Assembly (NCBI RefSeq): GCF_000828655.1 | Contig: NZ_AP014509.1 | Coordinates: forward strand, 620,001-684,000 | DNA: 64,000 bases | From: Thermotoga caldifontis AZM44c09 | GTDB lineage: Bacteria; Thermotogota; Thermotogae; Thermotogales; DSM-5069 | Direction: 5' to 3' | Shown: positions 1-7,982 of the stretch, in pieces | Layout: every line of letters starts with the position of its first letter | How positions within the stretch are numbered: the first letter of the stretch is position 1 | Notes under the pieces: model-generated | The model's database searches: none | Seen by the model: the letters and a program-made list of their open reading frames with translations, nothing else | What the model was told of the DNA's origin: nothing | Program-made: the position numbers and the translations under genes

Positions 1-1
1 T

Positions 2-232
2 TCCAGAACGCGTTCTTACATCGGAGCCACGACGAACAGATTGATCTCCGCCATCAACGAGATGAGTGGAACCACGATCAATCTCGTCTCGAGCGTCAGC
101 AGGTTGACGGACACGGACTTCGCCAGAAGCGTCATGGAATTTTACAGAGTGCAGCTCCTGCAACAATCGTCCCTGATAAACCTGATCCATTCGAACTTGT
201 CCCGACAGAACATTCTGAGAATCTTACAATGA
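2..232 (+). CDS. flgL: Flagellin-family protein, C-terminal end (probably FlgL, hook-filament junction)
   Basis: Only the last 76 codons are inside the window; the gene enters from the left edge in frame 2. The visible part has the helical C-terminal pattern of flagellin/FlgL proteins: an IGATTNRL segment, then an SRLTDTDFA segment and a hydrophobic, Gln-rich tail ending RQNILRILQ. In this family the tail packs as the D0 coiled coil and serves as export and polymerisation region. FlgL rather than flagellin is my preference because the tail resembles hook-associated proteins, but the missing N-terminal part would decide. The next gene begins 12 bases after the stop, so the two are probably cotranscribed. 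Confidence 0.75.
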   Translation, partial: SRTRSYIGATTNRLISAINEMSGTTINLVSSVSRLTDTDFARSVMEFYRVQLLQQSSLINLIHSNLSRQNILRILQ

Positions 233-243
233 GGTGATGAAAT

Positions 244-1350
244 TTGATTAGAGAGGCGTTCAGGGAAAGGATCAAGACTTTGAAAAGGCTCATCGAGGAT
301 GAGCACGCTGAGGCGTTGCTCATCTCCCGCTGTGACAACTTCGCCTGGGCCACGTTCGGCGCGAGGAACTACGTGACGATCAACAGCGAGGTGGGAAGTG
401 TCCATTTTCTGATCGTGGAAGACTCCGTCTACATCCTCTCGGACAACATCGAGAGGAAGAGGATCGAACAAGAGGAACTTAACGAGGACATCGCGGGCGA
501 GGTCGAATTCGCCGAGTACATGTGGTCGAAGGGACTCTGGGATGTGCTCAAGTCTTTCGTTCAGGGGAAAAGACTGCTGTCGGACACTGGCTGGTTCGAT
601 TCTAAGAACGTCTCCGACAAACTGAAACAGTTGAGATTGGTGCTGACCGAACCAGAGATCGAGACCTACAGATGGATCGGTAAAAACTGTGATGAAATCT
701 TTTCCAGTGTGATGCCGAAGTTCTCTCCAGAAATGACGGAGTGGGAGGTTCAATCGCATATCACACGGGCGTTCGTTGAACGGGGCATCGAACCGGTGCT
801 CGTGTTGGTGTTCGGCGAAGAGAGCGCCCAACTGTACAGGCACAACCTTCCGAGGAACGTGAAGGTTGGAAAAAAGCTCTTCGTGAGCGTGTGCGTCAGA
901 AAGAAAGGTCTGATCCTTTCTTCGACGAGATCCGTTCTGTTCACTCGAAGCGAGGCCTGGATCAAGCAGCACAGAGACAACTGTTACGTGGAGGCCGTCG
1001 CGCTGGCGAATTCGAGACCTGGCAAGAAGCTGAACGAAGTCTTTGAAGAAGTCAAGAAGGCTTACGCTTCGGTGAACAGGCCGCACGAGTGGTTCTTACA
1101 CCATCAGGGTGGGCTTGCAGGTTACAACGCGAGAGAAATCGTCGCCAACGAGGAAACCGATTACACGCTCAGGAGCGGGAACGTCGTGGCGTGGAATCCG
1201 ACCATAACGGGTACCAAATCGGAAGACACGTTCCTGATCCTCGAAGACGGCCTGGAATGCTTCTCTTATCCTGAAACAAGTGAATGGCCCGGTATCGAAC
1301 TGCAGGCTGGTTCGATAACTTTGAGAAGACCGGACATCGTTCTGCTTTGA
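244..1350 (+). CDS. M24 (creatinase/Xaa-Pro peptidase-like) protein lacking part of the metal site
   Basis: 368 residues with the two-domain layout of the creatinase/prolidase family: an N-terminal domain to about residue 135 and a C-terminal pita-bread domain. The TTG start follows a GAGGTGATG Shine-Dalgarno sequence. A conserved HHQGG motif (about residue 286) and a GTKSEDT motif near the end match a subgroup annotated as M24 peptidases. Where metal-dependent members carry two Asp ligands (about residues 211-230) this protein has Ser in segments FVSVCV and LSSTR, and the Glu of the usual EPG motif is Asn (WNP). It may therefore be metal-independent, as creatinase is, or a pseudoenzyme. The substrate is not predictable. 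It lies between a flagellar gene and an SDH protease with no evident functional link. Confidence 0.8.
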   Translation: MIREAFRERIKTLKRLIEDEHAEALLISRCDNFAWATFGARNYVTINSEVGSVHFLIVEDSVYILSDNIERKRIEQEELNEDIAGEVEFAEYMWSKGLWDVLKSFVQGKRLLSDTGWFDSKNVSDKLKQLRLVLTEPEIETYRWIGKNCDEIFSSVMPKFSPEMTEWEVQSHITRAFVERGIEPVLVLVFGEESAQLYRHNLPRNVKVGKKLFVSVCVRKKGLILSSTRSVLFTRSEAWIKQHRDNCYVEAVALANSRPGKKLNEVFEEVKKAYASVNRPHEWFLHHQGGLAGYNAREIVANEETDYTLRSGNVVAWNPTITGTKSEDTFLILEDGLECFSYPETSEWPGIELQAGSITLRRPDIVLL

Positions 1351-1361
1351 GGTGGTAGGGG

Positions 1362-2222
1362 ATGTCTTCTTTCATATTCGAACTTTTCTGGATGATTTTC
1401 ATCCTCAGCATGTTCATTCCCTTCTTGCGTGCCTACAGCCAGAGGGCCGCAAGGGAAACGTTGATAAGACAGCTGGAGGAGAAACGCAAGAGCAGGGTCA
1501 TAACGCTTATCCACAGGCAGGAATCGGTGAGTTTCTTCGGACTCACTTTTGGAAGGTACATAACTATAGAAGATTCGGAGGAAATCCTGAGAGCGATACA
1601 GCTCACACCCCCGGACATGCCGATCGATCTGATCGTACACACCCCGGGTGGCCTCGTACTCGCAGCGGAGCAGATAGCTCGCGCGCTGATAAAACACAAA
1701 GGTAAGGTGACGGTGTTCGTTCCGCACTACGCCATGTCCGGTGGAACGATGATAGCCCTGGCCGCAGACGAGATAGTGATGGATCCGAACGCGGTTCTGG
1801 GGCCACTCGATCCGCAGCTTGGTGGTTACCCCGCCCCTTCGATACTGAGCGTGCTCGAGAAGAAAGATATCAACCAGGTCGATGATCAGACCCTCATCCT
1901 TGCGGACATGGCCAGGAAAGCCCTGGACCAGGTCAAGGATTTCGTCACCTGCCTTTTGAAAGAAAAGGTTGGAGAGGAGAAAGCGAAAGAACTCGCGGAG
2001 ACCCTTTGCAGTGGTAAATGGACGCACGATTATCCCATCACCGTAGATATGCTCAAGCAGATGGGTCTGCCAGTTTCTGAGAACATGCCACAGGAAGTGT
2101 ACGAGCTCATGAACCTCTACAGGCAGACAGAACAGAGAAGACCTTCCGTTCAGTACATACCAGTTCCTTACAAGAGCAGTGAGAAAAGTACCAGCGGAGA
2201 AGTGTTCAGAAAGAATTCCTGA
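1362..2222 (+). CDS. SDH-family membrane-bound Clp-fold serine proteinase
   Basis: 286 residues. An N-terminal hydrophobic helix (residues 3-22) anchors the protein, followed by a Clp/crotonase-like fold. The family core is present: IDLIVHTPGG (about residues 87-96), the nucleophile motif YAMSGGT (Ser near 124) and the downstream DEIVMDPNAVLGPLDPQ segment. These identify the SDH (serine dehydrogenase proteinase, DUF114) family, related to SppA signal-peptide peptidases and common in thermophiles. It probably degrades membrane or signal peptides at the cytoplasmic face. It begins 11 bases after the M24-like gene with GAGGTGG upstream and is followed by a hairpin terminator, so it is the last gene of this transcription unit. 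Confidence 0.88.
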   Translation: MSSFIFELFWMIFILSMFIPFLRAYSQRAARETLIRQLEEKRKSRVITLIHRQESVSFFGLTFGRYITIEDSEEILRAIQLTPPDMPIDLIVHTPGGLVLAAEQIARALIKHKGKVTVFVPHYAMSGGTMIALAADEIVMDPNAVLGPLDPQLGGYPAPSILSVLEKKDINQVDDQTLILADMARKALDQVKDFVTCLLKEKVGEEKAKELAETLCSGKWTHDYPITVDMLKQMGLPVSENMPQEVYELMNLYRQTEQRRPSVQYIPVPYKSSEKSTSGEVFRKNS

Positions 2223-2243
2223 TTCACGTGAAGGATCGATGAG

Positions 2244-2268
2244 AAGGCCGGCACATCGCCGGCTTTTT
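2244..2268 (+). terminator. Rho-independent terminator after the SDH protease
   Basis: A GCCGGC/GCCGGC stem (2247-2252 and 2258-2263) with a five-base ACATC loop is extended by A-T and G-T pairs and followed by a run of five T. It separates the backbone unit from the AT-rich operon downstream. Confidence 0.85.
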
Positions 2269-2303
2269 CATTTTCCGGTCTTGCTCGCTTTTGCTCTTTT
2301 TAC

Positions 2304-2360
2304 TGATCGACTTTGATCAATACTTGATCAGTGTATGATCATTGTTGCTTCTTTCTGATC
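2304..2360. promoter_or_regulatory. Array of helically phased TGATCA sites, probable operator
   Basis: TGATC occurs at 2304, 2314, 2325, 2336 and 2356. Three copies are TGATCA palindromes (cores 2314-2319, 2325-2330, 2336-2341) whose centres are exactly 11 bp apart, so they lie on one face of the helix. The array ends about 30 bp upstream of the promoter of the DeoR-led operon. The arrangement suggests cooperative binding of a regulator, possibly the DeoR protein itself; this is inference. Confidence 0.55.
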
Positions 2361-2388
2361 TCATTCTCTTAAAGAACATAATCATATC

Positions 2389-2418
2389 TTGACAAATCCT
2401 GTTCACCATGGGTATAAT
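2389..2418 (+). promoter_or_regulatory. Consensus sigma-A-type promoter of the DeoR/ABC operon
   Basis: TTGACA (2389-2394) and TATAAT (2413-2418), both perfect hexamers, are separated by 18 bp. Transcription should start near 2425, giving a leader of about 38 nt before the regulator start codon. A promoter this strong would normally need repression, consistent with a DeoR-type repressor as first gene. Confidence 0.85.
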
Positions 2419-2451
2419 TTTGTGTGGAGTAGAAAAAGATTGGGGGAAATC

Positions 2452-2466
2452 ATGGGCACGTTATGA
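2452..2466 (+). other. Possible four-codon leader ORF (MGTL) coupled to the regulator
   Basis: The only good Shine-Dalgarno sequence (GGGGGA, 2442-2447) sits four bases before an ATG at 2452 that encodes Met-Gly-Thr-Leu and then TGA. That TGA (2464-2466) overlaps the ATG of the DeoR gene (2463-2465) as ATGA. The regulator start itself is 15 bases from the Shine-Dalgarno sequence, so it could be translated by reinitiation after this leader. Confidence 0.4.
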
Positions 2467-3302
2467 ACAAGATCGATCGAATCCAGCGAATCATCGATAT
2501 AGTCCGAACGGAAGGTAACGCAACGATCAAATATCTGGCACGCTTGTTAAACGTGTCTGAAGCTACTGTGAGGAGAGACCTTCAAGCTATTTGCTCATCA
2601 GATACAGTACCGGTCAAACGAATAAAAGGTGGTATTCTCTACTCACTTGAGAAGCTCGGATATGAACCCATGTTTGATCTCAAGGTAACTCGCATGGTTG
2701 AAGCAAAAAAGAGAATTGCCAGAACTGCAGTTAAACTTCTCGAAGATGGGGACACTCTAGCACTGGACTCAGGAACAACGATTTATTACTTCGCCCGTTT
2801 ACTTGGTACCAAGAGAGGTCTCAAGGTTATCTCAACTGATCTGAAAGTTGCCGAAGAGCTTGCTAAATCTCCGCACATCCAGACAATAATAGTTTGTGGA
2901 GAGGTAAGGCCAGGGTACTTCAGCATAGGCGGAATCGAGGCTGTGAAATTTCTCTCTTTGTTCCATGTTGATAAGGTTTTCATATCAACTGATGCTTGGA
3001 CTCTTGAAGGAACGTTCAATTCTTCGTCTTTTGAAGCCGAGGTAAAGCGTACTCTACTGAAACTGGCTTCAAAGAAGTATCTTTTAGCAGATCACACGAA
3101 ATTCGGAAAGAAAGCTTTCATAAAGGTTTCAGATATAAATGTGTTTGACGCTATAATCACAGATCAGAACCCACCACCAGATGTTCTTGAAGAGCTAAAA
3201 AGCATGGGTGTTAACGTTATCTGTGCCAAGGATGAGACTGTTGATGAGCACTTTTCAAAGGAAAGCGATATTCAGCGGGGTCAGCGCGATCCCGCACAAT
3301 GA
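2463..3302 (+). CDS. DeoR/GlpR-family transcriptional regulator
   Basis: 279 residues. The N-terminal winged helix-turn-helix (about residues 5-58) contains the family pattern LARLLNVSEATVRRDL. The C-terminal sensor domain (about 75-255) carries ALDSGTTIYYFARLL and VICG-type motifs of the DeoRC fold, which binds phosphorylated sugars in studied members. This is the first gene of a transport and catabolism operon; its stop is followed 12 bases later by the binding-protein start. Autoregulation from the TGATCA array upstream is likely. A kinase in the same operon (9068-10630) could supply the phosphorylated effector. No upstream in-frame start codon exists. Confidence 0.93.
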   Translation: MNKIDRIQRIIDIVRTEGNATIKYLARLLNVSEATVRRDLQAICSSDTVPVKRIKGGILYSLEKLGYEPMFDLKVTRMVEAKKRIARTAVKLLEDGDTLALDSGTTIYYFARLLGTKRGLKVISTDLKVAEELAKSPHIQTIIVCGEVRPGYFSIGGIEAVKFLSLFHVDKVFISTDAWTLEGTFNSSSFEAEVKRTLLKLASKKYLLADHTKFGKKAFIKVSDINVFDAIITDQNPPPDVLEELKSMGVNVICAKDETVDEHFSKESDIQRGQRDPAQ

Positions 3303-3314
3303 GGGGGGAGTTGT

Positions 3315-4316
3315 ATGAGAAAAAGCTTGTTAACCGTTGTTCTGGTTGTGGCACTGGTCATGTTTCTGATCACAACAGGCCTCGCCGCTCCAAAGAAGAA
3401 TATCACGATCGCAGTAGTTGTGAAGTCAGTTGCCTTCAACTGGTTCCAGAGAATGGAGGTAGGTATCAAGCAATTTGCCAAGGACTACGGTGTGACAGCA
3501 TTCATGCAGGGGCCTCCGGTAGCTGATTCAGCTCAGCAGATTGCGATCATCGAGCAATTGATAGCACAGGGTGTGGATGCAATTGTCATAGTGCCTTATG
3601 GGGTTAAGGAGCACGAAATGGTTCAGAAAGAAGCTATGGAAAAGGGGATCATCGTCGTAACGCATGAAGCAGCTAGGACCGCTTACGCCCATTTTGATCT
3701 TGAAGCCTTTGTCAATGAAGAATATGGTGAGGAAATGATGCGACAGCTTGCTAAGAGGATGAATTATGAAGGTGAGTACGTCCAATTTGTAGGTTCTTAC
3801 ACCAACGACTCACACAATCAATGGATGGATGCAGCTCGCGCTTATCAAGAGGCTAATTATCCCAATATGAAGTGCATTGGGAAATTTGAGACTCGAGAGG
3901 ATCAAGCAGTTGGTTACAATATCATGAAAGACCTGCTCAAGAGGTATCCGAACATTAAAGGTGTGCTTGGCTCGGCGGCTGGTGACGTGGTGGCAGCCGG
4001 GCGAGCAATCCAGGAAGCCGGTTTAGCTGACAAGATAGCTGTAGTCGGAACAAGCATTGTGTCCTATGCGGGTGAATTGCTCAAGACTGGGGCCGTCGAT
4101 CTCGCAATGTGCTGGGATCCAGCTCTCGCAGGATATGCAGCCTGTGTTGTAGCTTACAAATTGTTAATTGGCGAAAAGATTGAAGAAGGTATGAACCTTG
4201 GTGTTCCTGGGTACGAAAGCATCAAGATCGTCAAGAACGAGCACGGTGTACCTGTGATTTACGGTAAAGGCTGGATATTTATCGACGCTTCGAACATGGA
4301 TCAGTATAATTTCTGA
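3315..4316 (+). CDS. Periplasmic sugar-binding protein (LsrB/RhaS-like) of ABC transporter
   Basis: 333 residues with a signal peptide (about residues 1-24, cleavage likely after LAA). The fold is the type I periplasmic binding protein of the ribose/rhamnose/autoinducer-2 group, with ITIAVVV at the start of the mature protein and GVDAIVIVP typical of the group. An EDQ motif near residue 196 and WDPALAGYA near 267 fall where LsrB-like proteins contact their ligand, so a small sugar or related polyol is likely. The ligand cannot be named from sequence. It lies between regulator and ATPase, and a hairpin after its stop may favour high expression of the binding protein. Confidence 0.9.
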   Translation: MRKSLLTVVLVVALVMFLITTGLAAPKKNITIAVVVKSVAFNWFQRMEVGIKQFAKDYGVTAFMQGPPVADSAQQIAIIEQLIAQGVDAIVIVPYGVKEHEMVQKEAMEKGIIVVTHEAARTAYAHFDLEAFVNEEYGEEMMRQLAKRMNYEGEYVQFVGSYTNDSHNQWMDAARAYQEANYPNMKCIGKFETREDQAVGYNIMKDLLKRYPNIKGVLGSAAGDVVAAGRAIQEAGLADKIAVVGTSIVSYAGELLKTGAVDLAMCWDPALAGYAACVVAYKLLIGEKIEEGMNLGVPGYESIKIVKNEHGVPVIYGKGWIFIDASNMDQYNF

Positions 4317-4327
4317 TCCTCACTGTG

Positions 4328-4357
4328 GGGGCCCGCTTCGTACCAAAGGCGGGTCCC
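4328..4357 (+). other. Intra-operon hairpin after the binding-protein gene
   Basis: A nine-pair GC-rich stem (4328-4336 with 4349-4357, one G-T pair) with a 12-base loop lies between the binding-protein stop and the ATPase start. Only three T follow, so it is more likely an mRNA-stabilising or partially terminating structure than a full terminator. Confidence 0.6.
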
Positions 4358-4390
4358 TTTGATATTCAAAAGGCAAGGAGGATATAACCT

Positions 4391-5914
4391 GTGTCGTCAG
4401 CTCTTGTTCGTGTTGAACACATCAGTAAAAGGTTTGGGGGTATACAGGCCTTAAATGATGTCTCCTTTGATGTAAACCATGGCGAAGTGATAGGACTTAT
4501 CGGTGAAAACGGATCCGGCAAGTCGACAATGATAAAAATTCTCACGGGAGTTTACAAACCAGATTCTGGCGATATATACATTGATGGGCGACGCTACAAA
4601 AGCCTTGAACCAATACAGGCCATACGCGAAGGTATACACGTTATACACCAGGATTTTTCCCTTTTTCCAAATCTTACAGTTGCCGAAAACATCGCTCTCT
4701 CGAGTTTGATACACGAATCCAAAAAAATTATCAACTGGAGAGACATCTACAAGATTGCTGAAGAAAATCTCCGTAAGATAAATCCTTCTATCCCACTCGA
4801 TGTAGAGCTTGGAGCGCTTTCAGCGTCTGAGCGACAGGTAGTTGCTATCGCACGTACTTTAGTTCACGGGGCACGCTTCATCATTATGGATGAACCTACA
4901 ACAGCTCTGACCAGAAAAGAGGTAGAAGCGCTCTTTGAAATAATTCGTCGATTGAAACAGGAAGGCATCTCTGTTCTCTTCGTGAGTCACAAACTCTATG
5001 AGATAAAAGAGATCGCCGACAGGGTGATCGTTTTCAGGGATGGCAGAAAAGTTTTTGATGAACCGATAAATAACGTTGACATAAGAACCATGGAGTACTA
5101 TATGACCGGCAGGAAACTCGATGAGCTGGAAGTGCCCAAACTGAACGTTGGCAAAGGAAAGACTCTACTCTCTGTGAGAAATCTTTCCTTACCGCCCTAT
5201 TTTCTTAATGTCTCATTTGATCTCGCTGAAGGCGAGGTGCTTGGAATAACCGGTTTGATAGGTTCCGGTCAGAGAGAGCTCGTTCTTTCTCTATTCGGAT
5301 TCATAAGGCCGCAATCCGGAAAGATTTACATAGGTGGTCAGGAAGTTTCAATCAAAACAATTCAGGATGCGGTCAATCTTGGTGTTGGATATGTACCTGA
5401 GGATCGCATCAACGAGGGTTTGTTCATGGGTCATCCCATAACACTCAATATTTGTTCCACAATTATAGACAGCATCAGATCCAGAATTGGCTTCATTAAA
5501 TATCGAAAAATGAAAAACATTGCCAATAGTTACGTACTTGATCTCAAGATCAGAACACCTTCTGTTGAAGTGCCTGTGGAAACTCTGTCGGGTGGAAACC
5601 AACAACGCGTCGTGATCGCAAGGTGGCTTGTAAAGCAACCGAGAATCTTGATTCTGAACGGCCCAACAGTTGGGATCGACGTTGGTTCTAAGCTGGATAT
5701 TCATATTCTCATAAGAACATTGGCAGACAAGCAGAGGATGGGTATCATCATCGTTTCTGACGACATTCCTGAACTGTTAAGGGTATGCGATCGAATCTTG
5801 CTTATGAAGAGAGGTAGACTAGCTGCACAGTATCAACGAGACGAGATTTCCGAAGATGAACTTTATGGACAGATGATAAAAGAGGAATCCCCGACGGGAG
5901 GTTCAGCACAGTGA
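4391..5914 (+). CDS. Sugar ABC transporter ATPase, two fused nucleotide-binding domains
   Basis: 507 residues, the usual size of RbsA/MglA-type ATPases. The first domain has Walker A GENGSGKST (about 38-46), signature LSASERQ and Walker B IIMDEPT. The second has the degenerate GLIGSGQRE, an intact LSGGNQQR signature and, where DEPT is expected, NGPT (ILILNGPTVGID): Walker B Asp and catalytic Glu are replaced by Asn and Gly. The second site is therefore probably non-hydrolytic. GTG start, with AGGAGG nine bases upstream. The stop overlaps the GTG of the next permease (GTGA). Confidence 0.95.
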   Translation: MSSALVRVEHISKRFGGIQALNDVSFDVNHGEVIGLIGENGSGKSTMIKILTGVYKPDSGDIYIDGRRYKSLEPIQAIREGIHVIHQDFSLFPNLTVAENIALSSLIHESKKIINWRDIYKIAEENLRKINPSIPLDVELGALSASERQVVAIARTLVHGARFIIMDEPTTALTRKEVEALFEIIRRLKQEGISVLFVSHKLYEIKEIADRVIVFRDGRKVFDEPINNVDIRTMEYYMTGRKLDELEVPKLNVGKGKTLLSVRNLSLPPYFLNVSFDLAEGEVLGITGLIGSGQRELVLSLFGFIRPQSGKIYIGGQEVSIKTIQDAVNLGVGYVPEDRINEGLFMGHPITLNICSTIIDSIRSRIGFIKYRKMKNIANSYVLDLKIRTPSVEVPVETLSGGNQQRVVIARWLVKQPRILILNGPTVGIDVGSKLDIHILIRTLADKQRMGIIIVSDDIPELLRVCDRILLMKRGRLAAQYQRDEISEDELYGQMIKEESPTGGSAQ

Positions 5915-6909
5915 GAACTAGGAAAGCGATACCGCGTGAACTGACACTCGTGTTCTTACTCGCCGTCTTGTGTACAACAATTGGGCTTTTTAGCCACGCT
6001 TTCATCTCGTTTGCAACGCTTTTTGAGATCATTCGTGGCTCTATCGCTTTCGTGATCATGTCTTTGGGGATATTACCGATCTTGATAGCCGGTGAATTCG
6101 ATCTCTCTTTTGCGGCTGTTGGCGCGTTCAGCGCGTTCGCTACTCACCACTTACTTTTGAAGGCTGGTTACGTGGGAGGAATCAGCCTCTACCTGCTGAT
6201 CGCGTCAGCCTTAGGTCTGGGTGCTGGCTTACTCATTGGTTTGATCGCCTCGCGGTTTGACTTGAGGATTTTCCCAATTTCGCTTGGCTTCTGGTTGTTC
6301 TGGTATGGATTCAACTTGTACGTTATCAGTCCTGTCATAAATTTCAATCTTCCTGAAGGGCTCGTTGGTTATTATGCCCGTTATTTAATAACCGTTCGTG
6401 ATCCTGTCATTGGAGTTTCTGGTCTGCATCAGGCGAGTCTGTACATGATCGTTTTCGCAGTTTTAATGTGGCTCTTTCTGAAGTATACAATTGTGGGTAG
6501 GTCACTGTACGCAATAGGAGGAAATCGAGAAATCGCCATCAGATCGGGGATAAATGTGAATCGCGTTCTCACAATCGCGCTGATGATCAACGGTGCTTTT
6601 GCCGGAATGGCGGCAGTTATTCAAAGTGCGTTCTATAGGTATTTCACTCCGATACTGTTCAGAGGGCAAGAACTGTCTGTCATAGTCGGAGTTATCCTTG
6701 GAGGCGCATCTGTCAAGGGCGGTAGAGGCTCCGTCCTTGGTGCAATTCTCGGAGTCTTCTTCATCCAGGTCGCAACACGGGGCCTTGTATATCTTGGGGT
6801 CAAAGGTGAGTTTCAGCAGTTGGCTCTCGGCATCATTCTGATATTGTTTTTTGTCATCAGTTCAATCAGAGGAATGCCACCTAAAAGGGAACGGAGAACA
6901 CAGGAATGA
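5911..6909 (+). CDS. Sugar ABC transporter permease 1 (RbsC-like)
   Basis: 332 residues, almost wholly hydrophobic, with about eight to ten membrane segments and the BPD_transp_2 architecture of ribose-type permeases. The stretch ILGGASVKGGRGSVLGAILG near residue 270 is the conserved cytoplasmic loop that contacts the ATPase, and the GEFDLSFAAVG motif near residue 60 is typical of the N-terminal half. The GTG start overlaps the ATPase stop by four bases. It should pair with the following permease as a heterodimeric channel. Confidence 0.93.
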   Translation: MRTRKAIPRELTLVFLLAVLCTTIGLFSHAFISFATLFEIIRGSIAFVIMSLGILPILIAGEFDLSFAAVGAFSAFATHHLLLKAGYVGGISLYLLIASALGLGAGLLIGLIASRFDLRIFPISLGFWLFWYGFNLYVISPVINFNLPEGLVGYYARYLITVRDPVIGVSGLHQASLYMIVFAVLMWLFLKYTIVGRSLYAIGGNREIAIRSGINVNRVLTIALMINGAFAGMAAVIQSAFYRYFTPILFRGQELSVIVGVILGGASVKGGRGSVLGAILGVFFIQVATRGLVYLGVKGEFQQLALGIILILFFVISSIRGMPPKRERRTQE

Positions 6910-6926
6910 GGGTGGGGTAATAGAGT

Positions 6927-7976
6927 ATGAAAGACGAGAAATCGAAAGGTGTGTCGAATGCCATTAGATCAAAGGGATTTTGGTCTATCTTTACGAAGTT
7001 CAGTCATGACATCATGTTACTTGTAGCTCTAGTGGGTTCAATGATTGTTTTCGAGCTGGTGACGGGGCGCTTCCTGAACTCGCGAAACATTAATGTCATA
7101 CTCACGCAGTGCGCGGAAATTGGTTTGATGGGACTTGGCATGGGACTGACAATAATGATGGGAGGAATAGACCTTTCCGTCAATGATAGCGCGAATCTGT
7201 CTGCGCTTGTTGGGGCGCTATTCCTGATAAATTTCAGGCAGAGCTTTGGTTCAGAGATCGCATTCGTCGTTCTAGCCATTCTCATATCGGTTGGCGTAGG
7301 TACCCTTTGTGGGATACTGAACGGTCTCATGATCGCTTATCTAAGGGTAACTCCCATTCTTGCAACTCTGGGAACCCTGACTTTATTCAGGGGAATTTCG
7401 GCTGCTGTCACAGGCGGTAAAAGGATCGCAGGATTTCCACGTTCGATAACTGCAGTTGGGAGAGGTAGTACCTTCGGTGTCCCTAATCCTTTCTGGATTT
7501 TCGTTATATCGGCTGTTGTCTTATACATTGTTGTTTATCATACGTCTCTTGGATACAAAATGCGTCTCGTTGGTACGAACGCAATAGCTGCGAGATTTTC
7601 CGCGCTCAAGGACAGGTTTGCGATTTTCCTAGCCTATGTGATAAGCGGTATCCTTGCCAGCTTAGCTGGGATAATAATCATGGGCCGAACAGGTTCCGTA
7701 GCTTACGAGTATGGTACACAGACTTACATACTGTTGGCCCGAGCCATCGGTAGCTTAGCGGCAGTTGAACCGGGTTTTGCTAGTATACCGAGCTTAGTGC
7801 TTTCTACAATTGTTTTGCAAGTGCTCTCGAGCGGGTTCTATACTATGATGATGACTTCTTCACGTGCAGCATTTTTTAAAGATATGTTCTGGGGTGTTTT
7901 TCTCATCGGAGTGTTAGTTTTCGAACGTGTGTTAAGATCCATCAGAAAGCCAAGGCTTGCACTTGGTGGGAGGTGA
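6927..7976 (+). CDS. Sugar ABC transporter permease 2 (RbsC-like)
   Basis: 349 residues with a 25-residue hydrophilic N-terminus followed by multiple membrane helices. The MMGGIDLSVNDS motif (about residue 75-86) is the family hallmark. The usual ASVxGGxG loop of permease 1 appears weaker here (IGSLAAVEPGFASIP near residue 275), suggesting that the two subunits are not equivalent in ATPase contact. ATG start with a GGTGGGG Shine-Dalgarno sequence; six bases separate its stop from the metallopeptidase gene. Confidence 0.92.
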   Translation: MKDEKSKGVSNAIRSKGFWSIFTKFSHDIMLLVALVGSMIVFELVTGRFLNSRNINVILTQCAEIGLMGLGMGLTIMMGGIDLSVNDSANLSALVGALFLINFRQSFGSEIAFVVLAILISVGVGTLCGILNGLMIAYLRVTPILATLGTLTLFRGISAAVTGGKRIAGFPRSITAVGRGSTFGVPNPFWIFVISAVVLYIVVYHTSLGYKMRLVGTNAIAARFSALKDRFAIFLAYVISGILASLAGIIIMGRTGSVAYEYGTQTYILLARAIGSLAAVEPGFASIPSLVLSTIVLQVLSSGFYTMMMTSSRAAFFKDMFWGVFLIGVLVFERVLRSIRKPRLALGGR

Positions 7977-7982
7977 AACATC

